Shown piece after piece: positions 28,071 through 37,468 of a stretch of 64,000 nt of DNA. The position numbers were made by a program, and so were the translations under genes. This DNA is from Chloroflexota bacterium (GTDB taxonomy: Bacteria > Chloroflexota > Anaerolineae > Anaerolineales > UBA11579), in assembly GCA_013112575.1 (NCBI GenBank), contig JABFGG010000005.1:62001-126000 (forward strand), read 5' to 3'. The stretch's first letter is position 1, and every line of letters begins with the position of its first letter. The notes under the pieces are model-generated. The model worked only from the letters and a program-made list of their open reading frames with translations, was not told the origin of the DNA and made no database searches.

Positions 28071-28640
28071 GTGCCCGAACATCAAAAAGACCCGTGGGTC
28101 AGTGTACGCACCTACCACGACCTGCCCGGCGATGAAGTCATTTCCAGCTTGCAGAAAGAGATCCGCAGAGGTAACACCGAAAACGCCTGTCTGCTGGCCT
28201 ATGAAATGTACCTGACCAGCCCGGAGATGGAAGCCAAATTGTGGAAACGATTATTGGTAATTGCTGTAGAAGATATTGGCCTGGGTTCGCCAACCGCCCC
28301 TCAATTAATCTACACACTATTCCAGATCCACAATGAATTTGACTACAACGCCCTTGATCGGCCACTGTTTGCCATTCACGCAGTACGTTATCTTTGCGAA
28401 CAGCAAAAAGACCGTTCCAGCGATGAGCTAGTTAATTGGGTGCGCCGAAGTTTAGAACAAGGCCAGGCCAGACCCCAAATCCCAGATTACGCCATCGATA
28501 TGCATACAGCTCGCGGGCAGGAAATGGGCCGCGATCTGAAGCATTTCTTCGCAGAAGGGGCAAAAGTGGCCCCCGAAATGCCGGAACGCAACCTGGAATA
28601 CCGCAAGCGACTGCTCACATTGTTGAACATTGATGAGTAA
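28071..28640 (+). CDS. Stand-alone protein resembling the RarA/MgsA AAA+ C-terminal domain
   Basis: DEVISSLQKEIRRGNTENACLLAYEMYLTSPEMEAKLWKRLLVIAVEDIGLGSPTAPQLIYTLF resembles the RarA C-terminal region (SVRGSxPDAALYWxARM...RRLxxIASEDVGxADPxA); no Walker motifs. Confidence 0.5.
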   Translation: MPEHQKDPWVSVRTYHDLPGDEVISSLQKEIRRGNTENACLLAYEMYLTSPEMEAKLWKRLLVIAVEDIGLGSPTAPQLIYTLFQIHNEFDYNALDRPLFAIHAVRYLCEQQKDRSSDELVNWVRRSLEQGQARPQIPDYAIDMHTARGQEMGRDLKHFFAEGAKVAPEMPERNLEYRKRLLTLLNIDE

Positions 28641-28643
28641 ATG

Positions 28644-28671
28644 TTGACAAGCCGGATTCCTACTGTACAAT
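28644..28671 (+). promoter_or_regulatory. Promoter of the LacI-family regulator gene
   Basis: TTGACA (28644-28649), 16-nt spacer, TACAAT (28666-28671). Confidence 0.55.
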
Positions 28672-28678
28672 AAGAAAT

Positions 28679-28692
28679 CGATTGCGCAATCG
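28679..28692. promoter_or_regulatory. LacI-type operator candidate CGATTGCGCAATCG
   Basis: Perfect 14-bp palindrome with a central CG, located at about +1 of the promoter. Confidence 0.6.
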
Positions 28693-28727
28693 TTTTCTTA
28701 GAAATAAGAGAAGATATATCACACTAT

Positions 28728-29717
28728 ATGACAAAAATGCGAGATGTGGCCAAGCATGCAGGGGTGTCAGTCAGCACGGTTTCGCATGTCATTAACGAGA
28801 CCCGCCACGTAAGCACAGACACACGCCAGCGTGTGTTGGGCGCCATGGATGCCCTAAATTACCAACCCAACCGCCTAGCACGTAGTCTGCGGGTGAAGAA
28901 AACCCAGACAATTGGAATGATCGTGCCGGATAGTTCCAATCCATTCTTTTCCGAGATCGCCCGTCATATCGAAGATTATTGTTTTGAACAGGGATATAGC
29001 GTAATCCTGTGCAACTCGGACGGTGATCTGGATAAGGAACTCTTCTACGCCAACGTTTTGGTTGAAAAGCAGGTAGACGGTATCTTATTCGTGGCGGTGG
29101 GACTCAGCGAAGACAATATCCTCAAATTGAATGCTCAACGCATCCCCATTATGCTGGTTGACCGCCAGATTCCTAATCTTCCCCTGGACAGTGTACTGGC
29201 AGATAACCGTCGCGGAGGGTGGCTGGCAACCCAACACTTGATCGAACACGGGCACAAGCGTATCGGCTGTATCACCGGTTTTTCAGATCTAACCCCCAGT
29301 TCCGAGCGCGTCATCGGCTACCACCAGGCTTTGGAAGAACATAATCTCGGCATTGATGAAACGCTGATCTTGCAAGGGGATTTTCATCTTCAGAGCGGTT
29401 ATGACCGCGCCAATCAATTACTGGATATGAATCAGCCCCCCACCGCTATCTTCTGTGGCAATGACCTGATGGCAATTGGTGCCATGCGAGCTGCGGGGGG
29501 AAGAGGATTGCGGATCCCTGATGACATCGCTATTGTTGGTTTTGATGATATCCCCATTGCCCAGTTCACAAACCCACCCTTGACCTCTATTACACAGCCA
29601 TTAAAAAAATTAGGTCGGTTATCAAGCCAGCTATTGATCGAACGCATTCAAAAAAAAGACTTAGACGTTGCCCAACATATGCTTGAAGTTGACCTGGCTA
29701 TACGACAATCCAGTTAG
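28728..29717 (+). CDS. LacI-family transcriptional regulator
   Basis: MTKMRDVAKHAGVSVSTVSHVINETRHVSTDTRQRVLGAMDALNYQPNRLARSLRVKKTQTIGMIVPDSSNPFFSEI. Confidence 0.95.
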   Translation: MTKMRDVAKHAGVSVSTVSHVINETRHVSTDTRQRVLGAMDALNYQPNRLARSLRVKKTQTIGMIVPDSSNPFFSEIARHIEDYCFEQGYSVILCNSDGDLDKELFYANVLVEKQVDGILFVAVGLSEDNILKLNAQRIPIMLVDRQIPNLPLDSVLADNRRGGWLATQHLIEHGHKRIGCITGFSDLTPSSERVIGYHQALEEHNLGIDETLILQGDFHLQSGYDRANQLLDMNQPPTAIFCGNDLMAIGAMRAAGGRGLRIPDDIAIVGFDDIPIAQFTNPPLTSITQPLKKLGRLSSQLLIERIQKKDLDVAQHMLEVDLAIRQSS

Positions 29718-29842
29718 AAAACTTGTCGCATCCAAGAGAAATTAGGCGTTCACTGAGGAGGTGAAGTTGAAAAAAGGAAAAAAAGAATCACCTGGACTAT
29801 ACTGTTCCACAATCTATATGTTCTATTCACCAAGGAGATGAC

Positions 29843-30916
29843 ATGAAAAAGAGATTGACCCTTATTGCACTGATGCTGATCTTTGCCGTGTTGCTGGCTT
29901 CCTGTGGGGGAGCTGCCGATACCGGCGGCGACGAAGGTGGCGAAGAAGCTGCCGCATTTAACGCAGCTATCGTGATGCCCAATCCCCTGGGCGACCGCTC
30001 CTTCATCGACTCGTCGGCCCGCGGCATTGAGCAAGCTAACAGCGAATTGGACGTAGATGCAGTGATCGTTGAAACACAGGGTGTGGCCGAACATGAAGCC
30101 GCACTGCGTGGCGCCATCCAACAGGGCTATGACATAGTTCTGGGTCTGGCCATCGATGCCGAGTTATTCGTTAACTTAGCGGAAGAGTTCCCGGACCAGA
30201 AATTTGGTTCGCCCTCTGAGATCTTCGCCGAAGACCTGCCGGACAACCTGGCTGCTTACACGATCAACGTACACGAATCCAGCTTCCTCGTGGGCCTGAT
30301 CGTGGGTTCTCTGACCGAGACCAAGACGGTTGGTGCCGTTGTTGGTGGTGACGCTCCTGCTTTGAACCAATTCTACTGGGGCTACAAGCAAGGCGTCCTG
30401 GAAGTGTGTCCGGACTGTGAAGTACTGGTCAGCTACCTGGGCTTCGACTTCGCCAACCCGACCCTGGGTCAGGAAACGGCTATCGCCCAGTATGATGCGG
30501 GTGCGGACATCATCTACCAGGTGGCCGGCCTTTCCGGTGAAGGCGTACTTTCTGCCGCAGCCGAACGCGACCTATATGCCATTGGCGTAGACTCCAACCA
30601 GGATGACATCCAACCAGGCAACATCATCGTTTCGATGATCAAGCGTGTGGACGTGACGACCTACAACCTGATCCAATCCGTTGTTGATGGCACTTACACC
30701 GGTGGCTTCTCCGAACTGGGTCTGGCCGACGGCGCTGCTGCCCTCTCCTGGGACGAAGGCTCAACCACATTTGCCGACAATGGCCCCGCCTCAATGGTAG
30801 ACCAACTTCCAGCTGTCCAGGAATTGGTCGAGGAATACCGCGCTCAGATCCTGGCTGGCGAATACGAAGTATGTAACGCGCTGGTCGAGACCCCTGTCTG
30901 CGATCCCCTGAAATAA
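29843..30916 (+). CDS. BMP-family ABC transporter substrate-binding lipoprotein (purine nucleoside-type)
   Basis: Lipobox LLASCGG; NPLGDRSFIDSSARGIEQA; PDQKFG; VGAVVGGDAPALNQFYWGYKQG. Confidence 0.92.
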   Translation: MKKRLTLIALMLIFAVLLASCGGAADTGGDEGGEEAAAFNAAIVMPNPLGDRSFIDSSARGIEQANSELDVDAVIVETQGVAEHEAALRGAIQQGYDIVLGLAIDAELFVNLAEEFPDQKFGSPSEIFAEDLPDNLAAYTINVHESSFLVGLIVGSLTETKTVGAVVGGDAPALNQFYWGYKQGVLEVCPDCEVLVSYLGFDFANPTLGQETAIAQYDAGADIIYQVAGLSGEGVLSAAAERDLYAIGVDSNQDDIQPGNIIVSMIKRVDVTTYNLIQSVVDGTYTGGFSELGLADGAAALSWDEGSTTFADNGPASMVDQLPAVQELVEEYRAQILAGEYEVCNALVETPVCDPLK

Positions 30917-30940
30917 CACCACTATTACAAAGTAACATCA

Positions 30941-30972
30941 ACCGGCCCCGAGGCGCATGCTTCGGGGCCGGT
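30941..30972 (+). promoter_or_regulatory. Intercistronic hairpin between substrate-binding protein and ATPase genes
   Basis: ACCGGCCCCGA/TCGGGGCCGGT 11-bp perfect stem; no T tract; next gene's SD-like AGAGG follows immediately. Confidence 0.6.
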
Positions 30973-30984
30973 AGAGGATAACCT

Positions 30985-32547
30985 ATGACGAACGCAGTCG
31001 AAATGAAGGGCATTTCCAAGTTCTTTGCGTCCTCGAACGTACAGGCTTCCAGCAATGTGGATTTCTCTGTGGAAACGGGCGAAGTGCATGCCCTCGTAGG
31101 TGAAAATGGTGCCGGCAAAAGCACCCTGATGAACGTGTTGTATGGTCTCGTCGAAGCCGATGAGGGTCAAATTTTTATTGAAGGGAAGGAAGTCAAGATC
31201 GGACATCCTGATGATGCCATTCACCATGGAATTGGCATGGTACATCAGCACTTCAAACTGGTTCCCTCTTTCACCATTGCACAAAACATCATGCTGGGTA
31301 TGGAACCCAGCCAATATGGTCTACTGCAACCCAAAGAAGAGGAAGAGGTCGTACGGCAGTTGGCTGACAAATTCGGCCTGCCTGTAGACCCTTCTGCGCG
31401 GGTCGGAGACCTGTCCGTTGGCATGCAGCAACGCGTGGAAATCCTCAAAAGCTTGCAACGCGACATACGCATATTGATCCTGGATGAGCCGACGGCGGTG
31501 TTAACACCGCAAGAAGTAGAGGAGTTGATCCAGGTGGTACGTGGTCTGACGGAGTTGGGCCAAACCGTTGTTTTTATTACTCATAAATTGGTGGAAGTCA
31601 CCAAGGTTGCCGATCGCGTGAGCGTGATGCGCGGGGGGAAGATGATCGGCACCAAAAAAGTTGCCGAGACGGATATCCCTGAAATGGCGCGCATGATGGT
31701 GGGCCGAGACGTATTGTTCCGTGTAGAAAAAGAGGCCGCCAATCCCGGAGAGGTTGTTTTTGAAGCCAAGCACCTGACGGTGCTGAGCGAAAGTGGCGTG
31801 CCCGCGGTCAAAGACCTATCATTGCAAGTGCGTGCCGGAGAGATCCTGGGCGTTGCAGGGGTAAGCGGCAACGGGCAAAGTGAGTTAATCGATGCCATTG
31901 CTGGCATCAGGCCTGTTGAAATGGGCTCACTCCATCTGGAGAACGATTCCTTAGATGGATTGGATGTTTCTGCCCGTCGGGATAGAGGCGTGGCACATAT
32001 CCCCGAAGACCGCATTCATGTAGGGCTGAACATGGAAACTTCTCTAGAAGAGAACGCCCTGCTTTCGCGTGAAAACCATCCCGATTACAACCGCTGGGGA
32101 ATGCTGATACGGTCCGCAGTGCGTAAATTTGCCAGTTCGATCATCGACCGATATTCCGTCGCTTCAGCCACTCCTGAAGGTGGTATTGTGACGCTATCTG
32201 GCGGCAACATGCAAAAGGTAGTAGTGGGACGCGAACTGGCCGGAGACCCTAAACTGATCCTGGCCAACCAACCCACCCGCGGCCTGGACGTGGGCAGTAT
32301 CGAATTCGTGCACAAAACCCTGATCGAAGCCCGAGATGAAGGCGCAGCGGTCTTGTTGATCTCTGTTGAATTGGACGAGATCTTCTCACTCAGCGACCGC
32401 ATCGCGGTAATCTACAACGGGCAGATCGTGGGTGAATTCGCTGCCAATGAAGCCACAGAATACCAACTGGGTCTTTTGATGGCTGGTGGTTCACTTGATC
32501 AGGAAGAAAGCGCTCAAAAGAAAACCCCGGCTGAAGCTTTACCTTAG
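30985..32547 (+). CDS. ABC transporter ATP-binding protein (duplicated NBD; nucleoside/sugar type)
   Basis: VGENGAGKSTLMNVLYGL; LSVGMQQRVEILKSL; ILDEPTAVLTPQEVEEL; second NBD with GVSGNGQSELIDAIAG. Confidence 0.94.
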   Translation: MTNAVEMKGISKFFASSNVQASSNVDFSVETGEVHALVGENGAGKSTLMNVLYGLVEADEGQIFIEGKEVKIGHPDDAIHHGIGMVHQHFKLVPSFTIAQNIMLGMEPSQYGLLQPKEEEEVVRQLADKFGLPVDPSARVGDLSVGMQQRVEILKSLQRDIRILILDEPTAVLTPQEVEELIQVVRGLTELGQTVVFITHKLVEVTKVADRVSVMRGGKMIGTKKVAETDIPEMARMMVGRDVLFRVEKEAANPGEVVFEAKHLTVLSESGVPAVKDLSLQVRAGEILGVAGVSGNGQSELIDAIAGIRPVEMGSLHLENDSLDGLDVSARRDRGVAHIPEDRIHVGLNMETSLEENALLSRENHPDYNRWGMLIRSAVRKFASSIIDRYSVASATPEGGIVTLSGGNMQKVVVGRELAGDPKLILANQPTRGLDVGSIEFVHKTLIEARDEGAAVLLISVELDEIFSLSDRIAVIYNGQIVGEFAANEATEYQLGLLMAGGSLDQEESAQKKTPAEALP

Positions 32548-32574
32548 CTCCCCTAGTCCGGATCGAGGTACTTT

Positions 32575-33681
32575 ATGGATAGAGCACGACGCAGAAAAAT
32601 ATTTGATGCAATGACCGTCCCAGTCCTGTCTATCATTTCGGGACTGCTGGTGGCAGCGATCTTGGTCTTATTCACGGGAGAATCTCCCTGGGAAGCCTAC
32701 AAGACCTTATTCTCTGCCAGTTTTGGATGTGCTGAACTCTCACGCTGCGCATTATTCAGTATGCTGGAAAGAGCGACACCTTTGATCCTCACGGGCTTGT
32801 CGGCAGTGGTGGCATTTCGTTCCGGCATGTTCAGCCTGGGCCAGGAAGGCCAGATGATGATCGGTAGTATCATGGCTGCCTGGTTGGGTTACGTTGTGAT
32901 GCTCCCGGCCGGCATACACCCGGTGTTCGTGATGCTGGTGGCTATGGCTGCCGGTGGCGCTTACGGCTGGATACCTGGCTGGTTGAAAGTGCGCCTGGGG
33001 GTCAACGAGATCATCTCCACCATTGTGATGAACAGTATCGCCATCTTGTTCCTGGAATACGTGGTGAACTTCCCATTGCGAGCAGATGCTGGCGCTACGG
33101 CTCATTCCCATATCATCCACGAGACAGCCTGGTTGCCCACTTTCTTCCCCGGTTCCAGATGGGGGTTCGGCTTCATAATCGCACTGGCCGCTGCCGCAGC
33201 TGTTTATTATTTCTTATGGCATTCATCTTCTGGCTATCAGCAACGTATGGCCGGGCAAGCACCATTGTTCGCCCGTTTTGGCGGCATCTACAATGAGCGC
33301 ATTGCCATCCGCAGCATGTTCATCAGTGGTGCGTTGGCAGGTCTGGCTGGTGCGATCGAGGTGCTAGGGGTACACCACCGTATCATCACAGGCTTTTCGG
33401 TAAACCTGGGCTTTGATGGCCTCAGTGTAGCTATCCTGGGACAGGTCCATCCTATTGGTGTGGTTATCGTGGGAATGTTGATTGCAGGTGTTCGCCTAGG
33501 AGCACAGCTTGGCTTGCAGATCCAGATGGGTATCCCGCGCGAATTGGGTGGCACAGTGATCGCTTTGATCATCCTGTTCGTGGCTGCAGAAAAATTCTTC
33601 CAGAACAACATTGATACTTTCCGCCAGTTCTGGGAACGCATAAGGCCTAAAGAGCCAGTCGGCGAGTTAGGAGAGGATTAA
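32575..33681 (+). CDS. ABC transporter permease (BPD_transp_2, nucleoside type)
   Basis: FRSGMFSLGQEGQMMIGS; GVNEIISTIVMN; GAIEVLGVHHRI. Confidence 0.92.
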   Translation: MDRARRRKIFDAMTVPVLSIISGLLVAAILVLFTGESPWEAYKTLFSASFGCAELSRCALFSMLERATPLILTGLSAVVAFRSGMFSLGQEGQMMIGSIMAAWLGYVVMLPAGIHPVFVMLVAMAAGGAYGWIPGWLKVRLGVNEIISTIVMNSIAILFLEYVVNFPLRADAGATAHSHIIHETAWLPTFFPGSRWGFGFIIALAAAAAVYYFLWHSSSGYQQRMAGQAPLFARFGGIYNERIAIRSMFISGALAGLAGAIEVLGVHHRIITGFSVNLGFDGLSVAILGQVHPIGVVIVGMLIAGVRLGAQLGLQIQMGIPRELGGTVIALIILFVAAEKFFQNNIDTFRQFWERIRPKEPVGELGED

Positions 33682-33683
33682 AC

Positions 33684-34655
33684 ATGGAAGATATTCTTGG
33701 ATTACTTACCCCCGCCCTGCTGAACAGCAGCATTCGCCTGGCAACCCCTATCATCCTGGCAGCTTTGGGAGGCGCGATATGCAATCGTGCTGGTGTACTC
33801 AACCTTGCGCTGGAAGGCAAGATGCTGCTGGGTGCATTCCTGGGAATCCTGGGCGCTTTCTTCTTCGCCAATACATACATGGGCGTGCTGGTAGCCGTAA
33901 TGGCTGGTGGATTGCTGGGCGCTTTCTTCGCCTTTGTGTACCTGAAATACGATGTAAACCTGATCATCCTGGCTATCGCTATCAACTTGCTGATCCTCGA
34001 GCTAACCGTATACATGATGCGTATCCTGCTGGGTAACGTGGGCACCTGGTCCGACCCCAGCATTCAAAAATTGCCTGACATTGAGATCCCGATCATTCAG
34101 GATATCCCTGTTTTTGGTGACATTGTGAGTGGCTACAACATCATCGTTTATCTGTCTTGGTTCCTGGCAATTGCAGGCTACGTGGTCTTGTTCCACACAA
34201 AGTTCGGGCGCCACATACGGGCGGTAGGAGAAAACCAGGACGCAGCCGAAGCAGTAGGCATCAACTCACGACGCATACAGCTTTTTGCCCTGGTGATCAG
34301 CGGCGCACTGGCCGCGTTAGGTGGCGCCTTCCTCTCCATTGGACATCTCACCCTGTTCACTCGTAATATGAGCAACGGGCGCGGCTGGATCGGCGTGTCT
34401 GCTGCCTTATTTGGTTTTAGCCATCCCATTGGGGTGTTCCTGGCAGGCTTGTTCTTTGGCTTTGCAGATGCCTTTGCTGTGCGCCTGCAAAATGTGACTG
34501 ATCTGCCCCCCAGCCTGATCCAGGTGTTACCGCATTTTGCGACCCTGTTTGCCCTGGTGCTGGTAGCCTTGCGCGAGAAGCTGTCGCTGTATATGGCAAA
34601 ACGAAGGTCAAGCGCGGCGTTACGTAGCGGGTCTGAGGCCGCAACTGCCGACTAA
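33684..34655 (+). CDS. ABC transporter permease (second subunit)
   Basis: ALGGAICNRAGVLNLALEGKMLLGAFLG; IRAVGENQDAAEAVGINSRRIQLFALVISGALAALGGAFLSIG. Confidence 0.93.
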   Translation: MEDILGLLTPALLNSSIRLATPIILAALGGAICNRAGVLNLALEGKMLLGAFLGILGAFFFANTYMGVLVAVMAGGLLGAFFAFVYLKYDVNLIILAIAINLLILELTVYMMRILLGNVGTWSDPSIQKLPDIEIPIIQDIPVFGDIVSGYNIIVYLSWFLAIAGYVVLFHTKFGRHIRAVGENQDAAEAVGINSRRIQLFALVISGALAALGGAFLSIGHLTLFTRNMSNGRGWIGVSAALFGFSHPIGVFLAGLFFGFADAFAVRLQNVTDLPPSLIQVLPHFATLFALVLVALREKLSLYMAKRRSSAALRSGSEAATAD

Positions 34656-34719
34656 TTTCATGCAATAAGCTCAAATATGAAACGGCCTGCCGCTTGGTGG
34701 GCCGTTTCTGAATACAGGT

Positions 34720-35649
34720 ATGACCAAGATACTGATCGATACAGATGTCAGTCTGGGGACGCCTAAAGCCGAGATAGACGATGGCGCGGCTCTCCTCGCG
34801 CTTTTGAATACGTCTGCAGAAATCCTGGGGATCAGTACAGTGTATGGCAACGTACTGATAGAAGATGTAAACAGTAACTTGCTTCGTTTGTTGAAATACA
34901 CCGGGCGGGAGGACATTCCTGTTGCACAAGGAGCGGTTGAAGCCCTGGTTGAAGACGAGGAATGGCTGTCTTTCCTGGCAGAGTGGCAATCACAATATGG
35001 GGGCACCCCTGAATGGGACGGTGCAAGGCCAACACAATCTGCTGTAGATTTAATAATTGAGGTCGTGGGACAAAACCCCGGCGAAGTCATTATCCTGGCC
35101 TTAGGGCCACTCACCAACCTTGCATTAGCCTTACAGCAATCCCCGAAAATCGTGAAACAAGTAAAAGAAGTAGTGATGATGGGTGGATCGTTGAATGACG
35201 TGGAGGAGGCGGAGTTCAATATCCGCAATGACCCTGAGGCTGCCGAAATGGTGCTGCAAGCTGGCTGGCCCATCCGTATGTTGGGGCTGGAGATCACACG
35301 TCAGGCTTTGTTCACTCGCGAAGATTTTGCTGACCTGCAAGCAGGCAACCCAGCGGTGACTTTGCTGCAAGAACAAGCCAAGCAATGGATCCCGATCGTG
35401 GAAGCACAGGGTTGGGAAACTGGGGGATGTTCGCTACACGATGCTGTTGCTGTCGCGGCGTTATTCAAACCAGAACTATTCCAGTTCATGCCCGTTGGTG
35501 TTGAAGTAATTACGGATAGCAATGAAGTAAGGGGAGCAGTGCAAGTGGAAAAGGAAGTACGCGGCAGCCATATCCAAATGGCTGTCGATATTGATGCACA
35601 GGCCTGCCATGCCTGGATCAAACAACAAATACAAGGGCAAATTCTATAA
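34720..35649 (+). CDS. Nucleoside hydrolase with extended N-terminal Asp loop
   Basis: MTKILIDTDVSLGTPKAEIDDGAALLALL; ILALGPLTNLALALQ; GGSLNDVEEAEFNIRNDPEAAEMVL. Confidence 0.88.
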   Translation: MTKILIDTDVSLGTPKAEIDDGAALLALLNTSAEILGISTVYGNVLIEDVNSNLLRLLKYTGREDIPVAQGAVEALVEDEEWLSFLAEWQSQYGGTPEWDGARPTQSAVDLIIEVVGQNPGEVIILALGPLTNLALALQQSPKIVKQVKEVVMMGGSLNDVEEAEFNIRNDPEAAEMVLQAGWPIRMLGLEITRQALFTREDFADLQAGNPAVTLLQEQAKQWIPIVEAQGWETGGCSLHDAVAVAALFKPELFQFMPVGVEVITDSNEVRGAVQVEKEVRGSHIQMAVDIDAQACHAWIKQQIQGQIL

Positions 35650-35674
35650 AACTCATTTCTACGGAGGTACGACC

Positions 35675-36397
35675 ATGGAATTCCACATTCTCGCCGAAGC
35701 CAAAGACATCTCTCGTTACGTATTCTGTCCCGGTAGCCAGGCCCGCGCCAAACGCATCGCGTCTTATTTCGACGATATGCAGTTGATTGATGACAACCGC
35801 GGCATCGTGGTTTATTCAGGCCTGTATAAAGATGTCTTCATGACCGTATGCGGCACAGGTATGGGTGGCGCGGTAGTTGGTATTGCCCTGGAGGAATTAG
35901 CCCATCTAGGAGCTGACACATTTATCCGCGTGGGTTCCTGCGGGGTCTTCCAGGAAGGGCAAAAACCCGGTGACATTATTATCGCTACAGGGACATTCCG
36001 GGCAGGAGGCACAGCCAATGCTTACCTGCCGCTGGCCTTCCCAGCCGTACCCACCTTCAACATCCTACGCAGTTTGGTTGAAGCGGCCGAGCGCATGGAC
36101 GTCGAGCACACCGTCGGTGTGGGTATTGCCGGGGATGCTTTTTATGCTCCCAGAGATCCAGATGCACGCGATTTCCTGGTGGATGCCGGGGTGGTTTCTG
36201 TTGAAATGGAAAGCGATGCTCTCTTCATCATCGGGCAATATCGCGGCTGGCGCACAGGCGCGCTCTACACTTCTGACGGCGCGCCAGGCGAGATCAAACC
36301 GACCTGGGGTGAAGAGGCTTATAAAGAGGGCGAAGGCAAGTGCATTGAGGTGGCATTGGAGGCGATGCTTGAGATCGCCAAGAAGGATGCTGCTTAG
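35675..36397 (+). CDS. Nucleoside phosphorylase (PNP/UDP family)
   Basis: VFCPGSQARAKRIASYFDD; FMTVCGTGMGGAVVGIALEELAHLGADTFIRVGSCG; VSVEMESDALFIIG. Start at ATG 35675 with an upstream GGAGG. Confidence 0.9.
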   Translation: MEFHILAEAKDISRYVFCPGSQARAKRIASYFDDMQLIDDNRGIVVYSGLYKDVFMTVCGTGMGGAVVGIALEELAHLGADTFIRVGSCGVFQEGQKPGDIIIATGTFRAGGTANAYLPLAFPAVPTFNILRSLVEAAERMDVEHTVGVGIAGDAFYAPRDPDARDFLVDAGVVSVEMESDALFIIGQYRGWRTGALYTSDGAPGEIKPTWGEEAYKEGEGKCIEVALEAMLEIAKKDAA

Positions 36398-37468
36398 TTA
36401 GAACTTGCTCCTTAAAGCAGCAAAGCGTTCACGTAAGCCAAAGGCATTTATACGGAATAAATGTTGGCCAGCCATAAGCAGGGCCATGACTGCCAGCATC
36501 ACATTACCCAATTCACGCGGAATACCGGCCTGAATTTGTAATCCGTTTAGCGCGCCGAGGCGCACACCGCCAACAAAGATCGCGGCCAGTACGATGCCCA
36601 GAGGATGGCTTTGACCTAGCAAAGCCACCAGGATACCGTCGAAGTTCTCATCAGCAGAGAAGCCCACCAGAAAACGGTAGTGTACCCCCAGCACTTCGAT
36701 AGCACCAGCTAGCCCTGCCAGTGACCCGCTAAATAACAGCGCCAATGTGACCGTGCGCAGTTCCTTATAACCGCCATATCTGGCAAAGCCCGGCGCTTGA
36801 CCGACCATGCGCTGACGATAGCCAGCCGCAGAAGACCACAAATACAAGTAAACAATAACCACCGCTATAAGCGCAATGAAGAAACCTTGATTGAGTTTGG
36901 TGGCTGGGGCTAATGTACTTAATTGAGCCGTTTGATTGATGGTACCAAAATCTAAAGGGACAAAACCAACCAGAAAACCAGCAACAGCATTCAGTACGAT
37001 GCTGGAAATGATCTCATTGACGCCAATACCGACTTTGAGCAACCCAGGAATAACGCCCCATATCGCCCCGGCGACAGCAGCGGCTAATAATGCCAATAAG
37101 GGGTGCCAGCCAGCCGGGAGAGTTTGATAGGCTACCCAGGCGGCAAAGCCTGCCCCAAGCACCATCTGACCTGCTTGCCCAATACTAAAAACACCCGCCC
37201 GAAAAGCCACGGCGGCAGATAGCCCAGCCAGCATCAATGGTGTAGCAAATTGCAGTGTCGTCCAGAAAGAACAGTTATCTAATTGCCCGCAGCCAAAACC
37301 AGCTGTGAGTAATAAGCGATATGAGCGAAGAGGTGCTTCCCCCGAGAAAAGTAAAAAGAGCCCCCCGGCCAGTAGACCAACCAGGGCTGCTAATACGGGT
37401 CGCCACAATTTGGAACCGGAGAAGCGGTCGCTGGTCAGTACCGAGATATAACTTTGGGAGCCTTTCAT
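36398..37468 (-). CDS. ABC transporter permease, paralogue of 32575-33681 (orphan)
   Basis: FRAGVFSIGQAGQMVLGA; GVNEIISSIVLN; GAIEVLGVHYRFLVGFS; QIQAGIPRELG. No ATPase or binding protein alongside. Confidence 0.9.
   Translation of the reverse strand: MKGSQSYISVLTSDRFSGSKLWRPVLAALVGLLAGGLFLLFSGEAPLRSYRLLLTAGFGCGQLDNCSFWTTLQFATPLMLAGLSAAVAFRAGVFSIGQAGQMVLGAGFAAWVAYQTLPAGWHPLLALLAAAVAGAIWGVIPGLLKVGIGVNEIISSIVLNAVAGFLVGFVPLDFGTINQTAQLSTLAPATKLNQGFFIALIAVVIVYLYLWSSAAGYRQRMVGQAPGFARYGGYKELRTVTLALLFSGSLAGLAGAIEVLGVHYRFLVGFSADENFDGILVALLGQSHPLGIVLAAIFVGGVRLGALNGLQIQAGIPRELGNVMLAVMALLMAGQHLFRINAFGLRERFAALRSKF

Noticed and set aside
29718-29842. Purine riboswitch or second LacI operator before the importer
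   Set aside because: I could not find a purine aptamer-like three-way junction or a copy of CGATTGCGCAATCG here.
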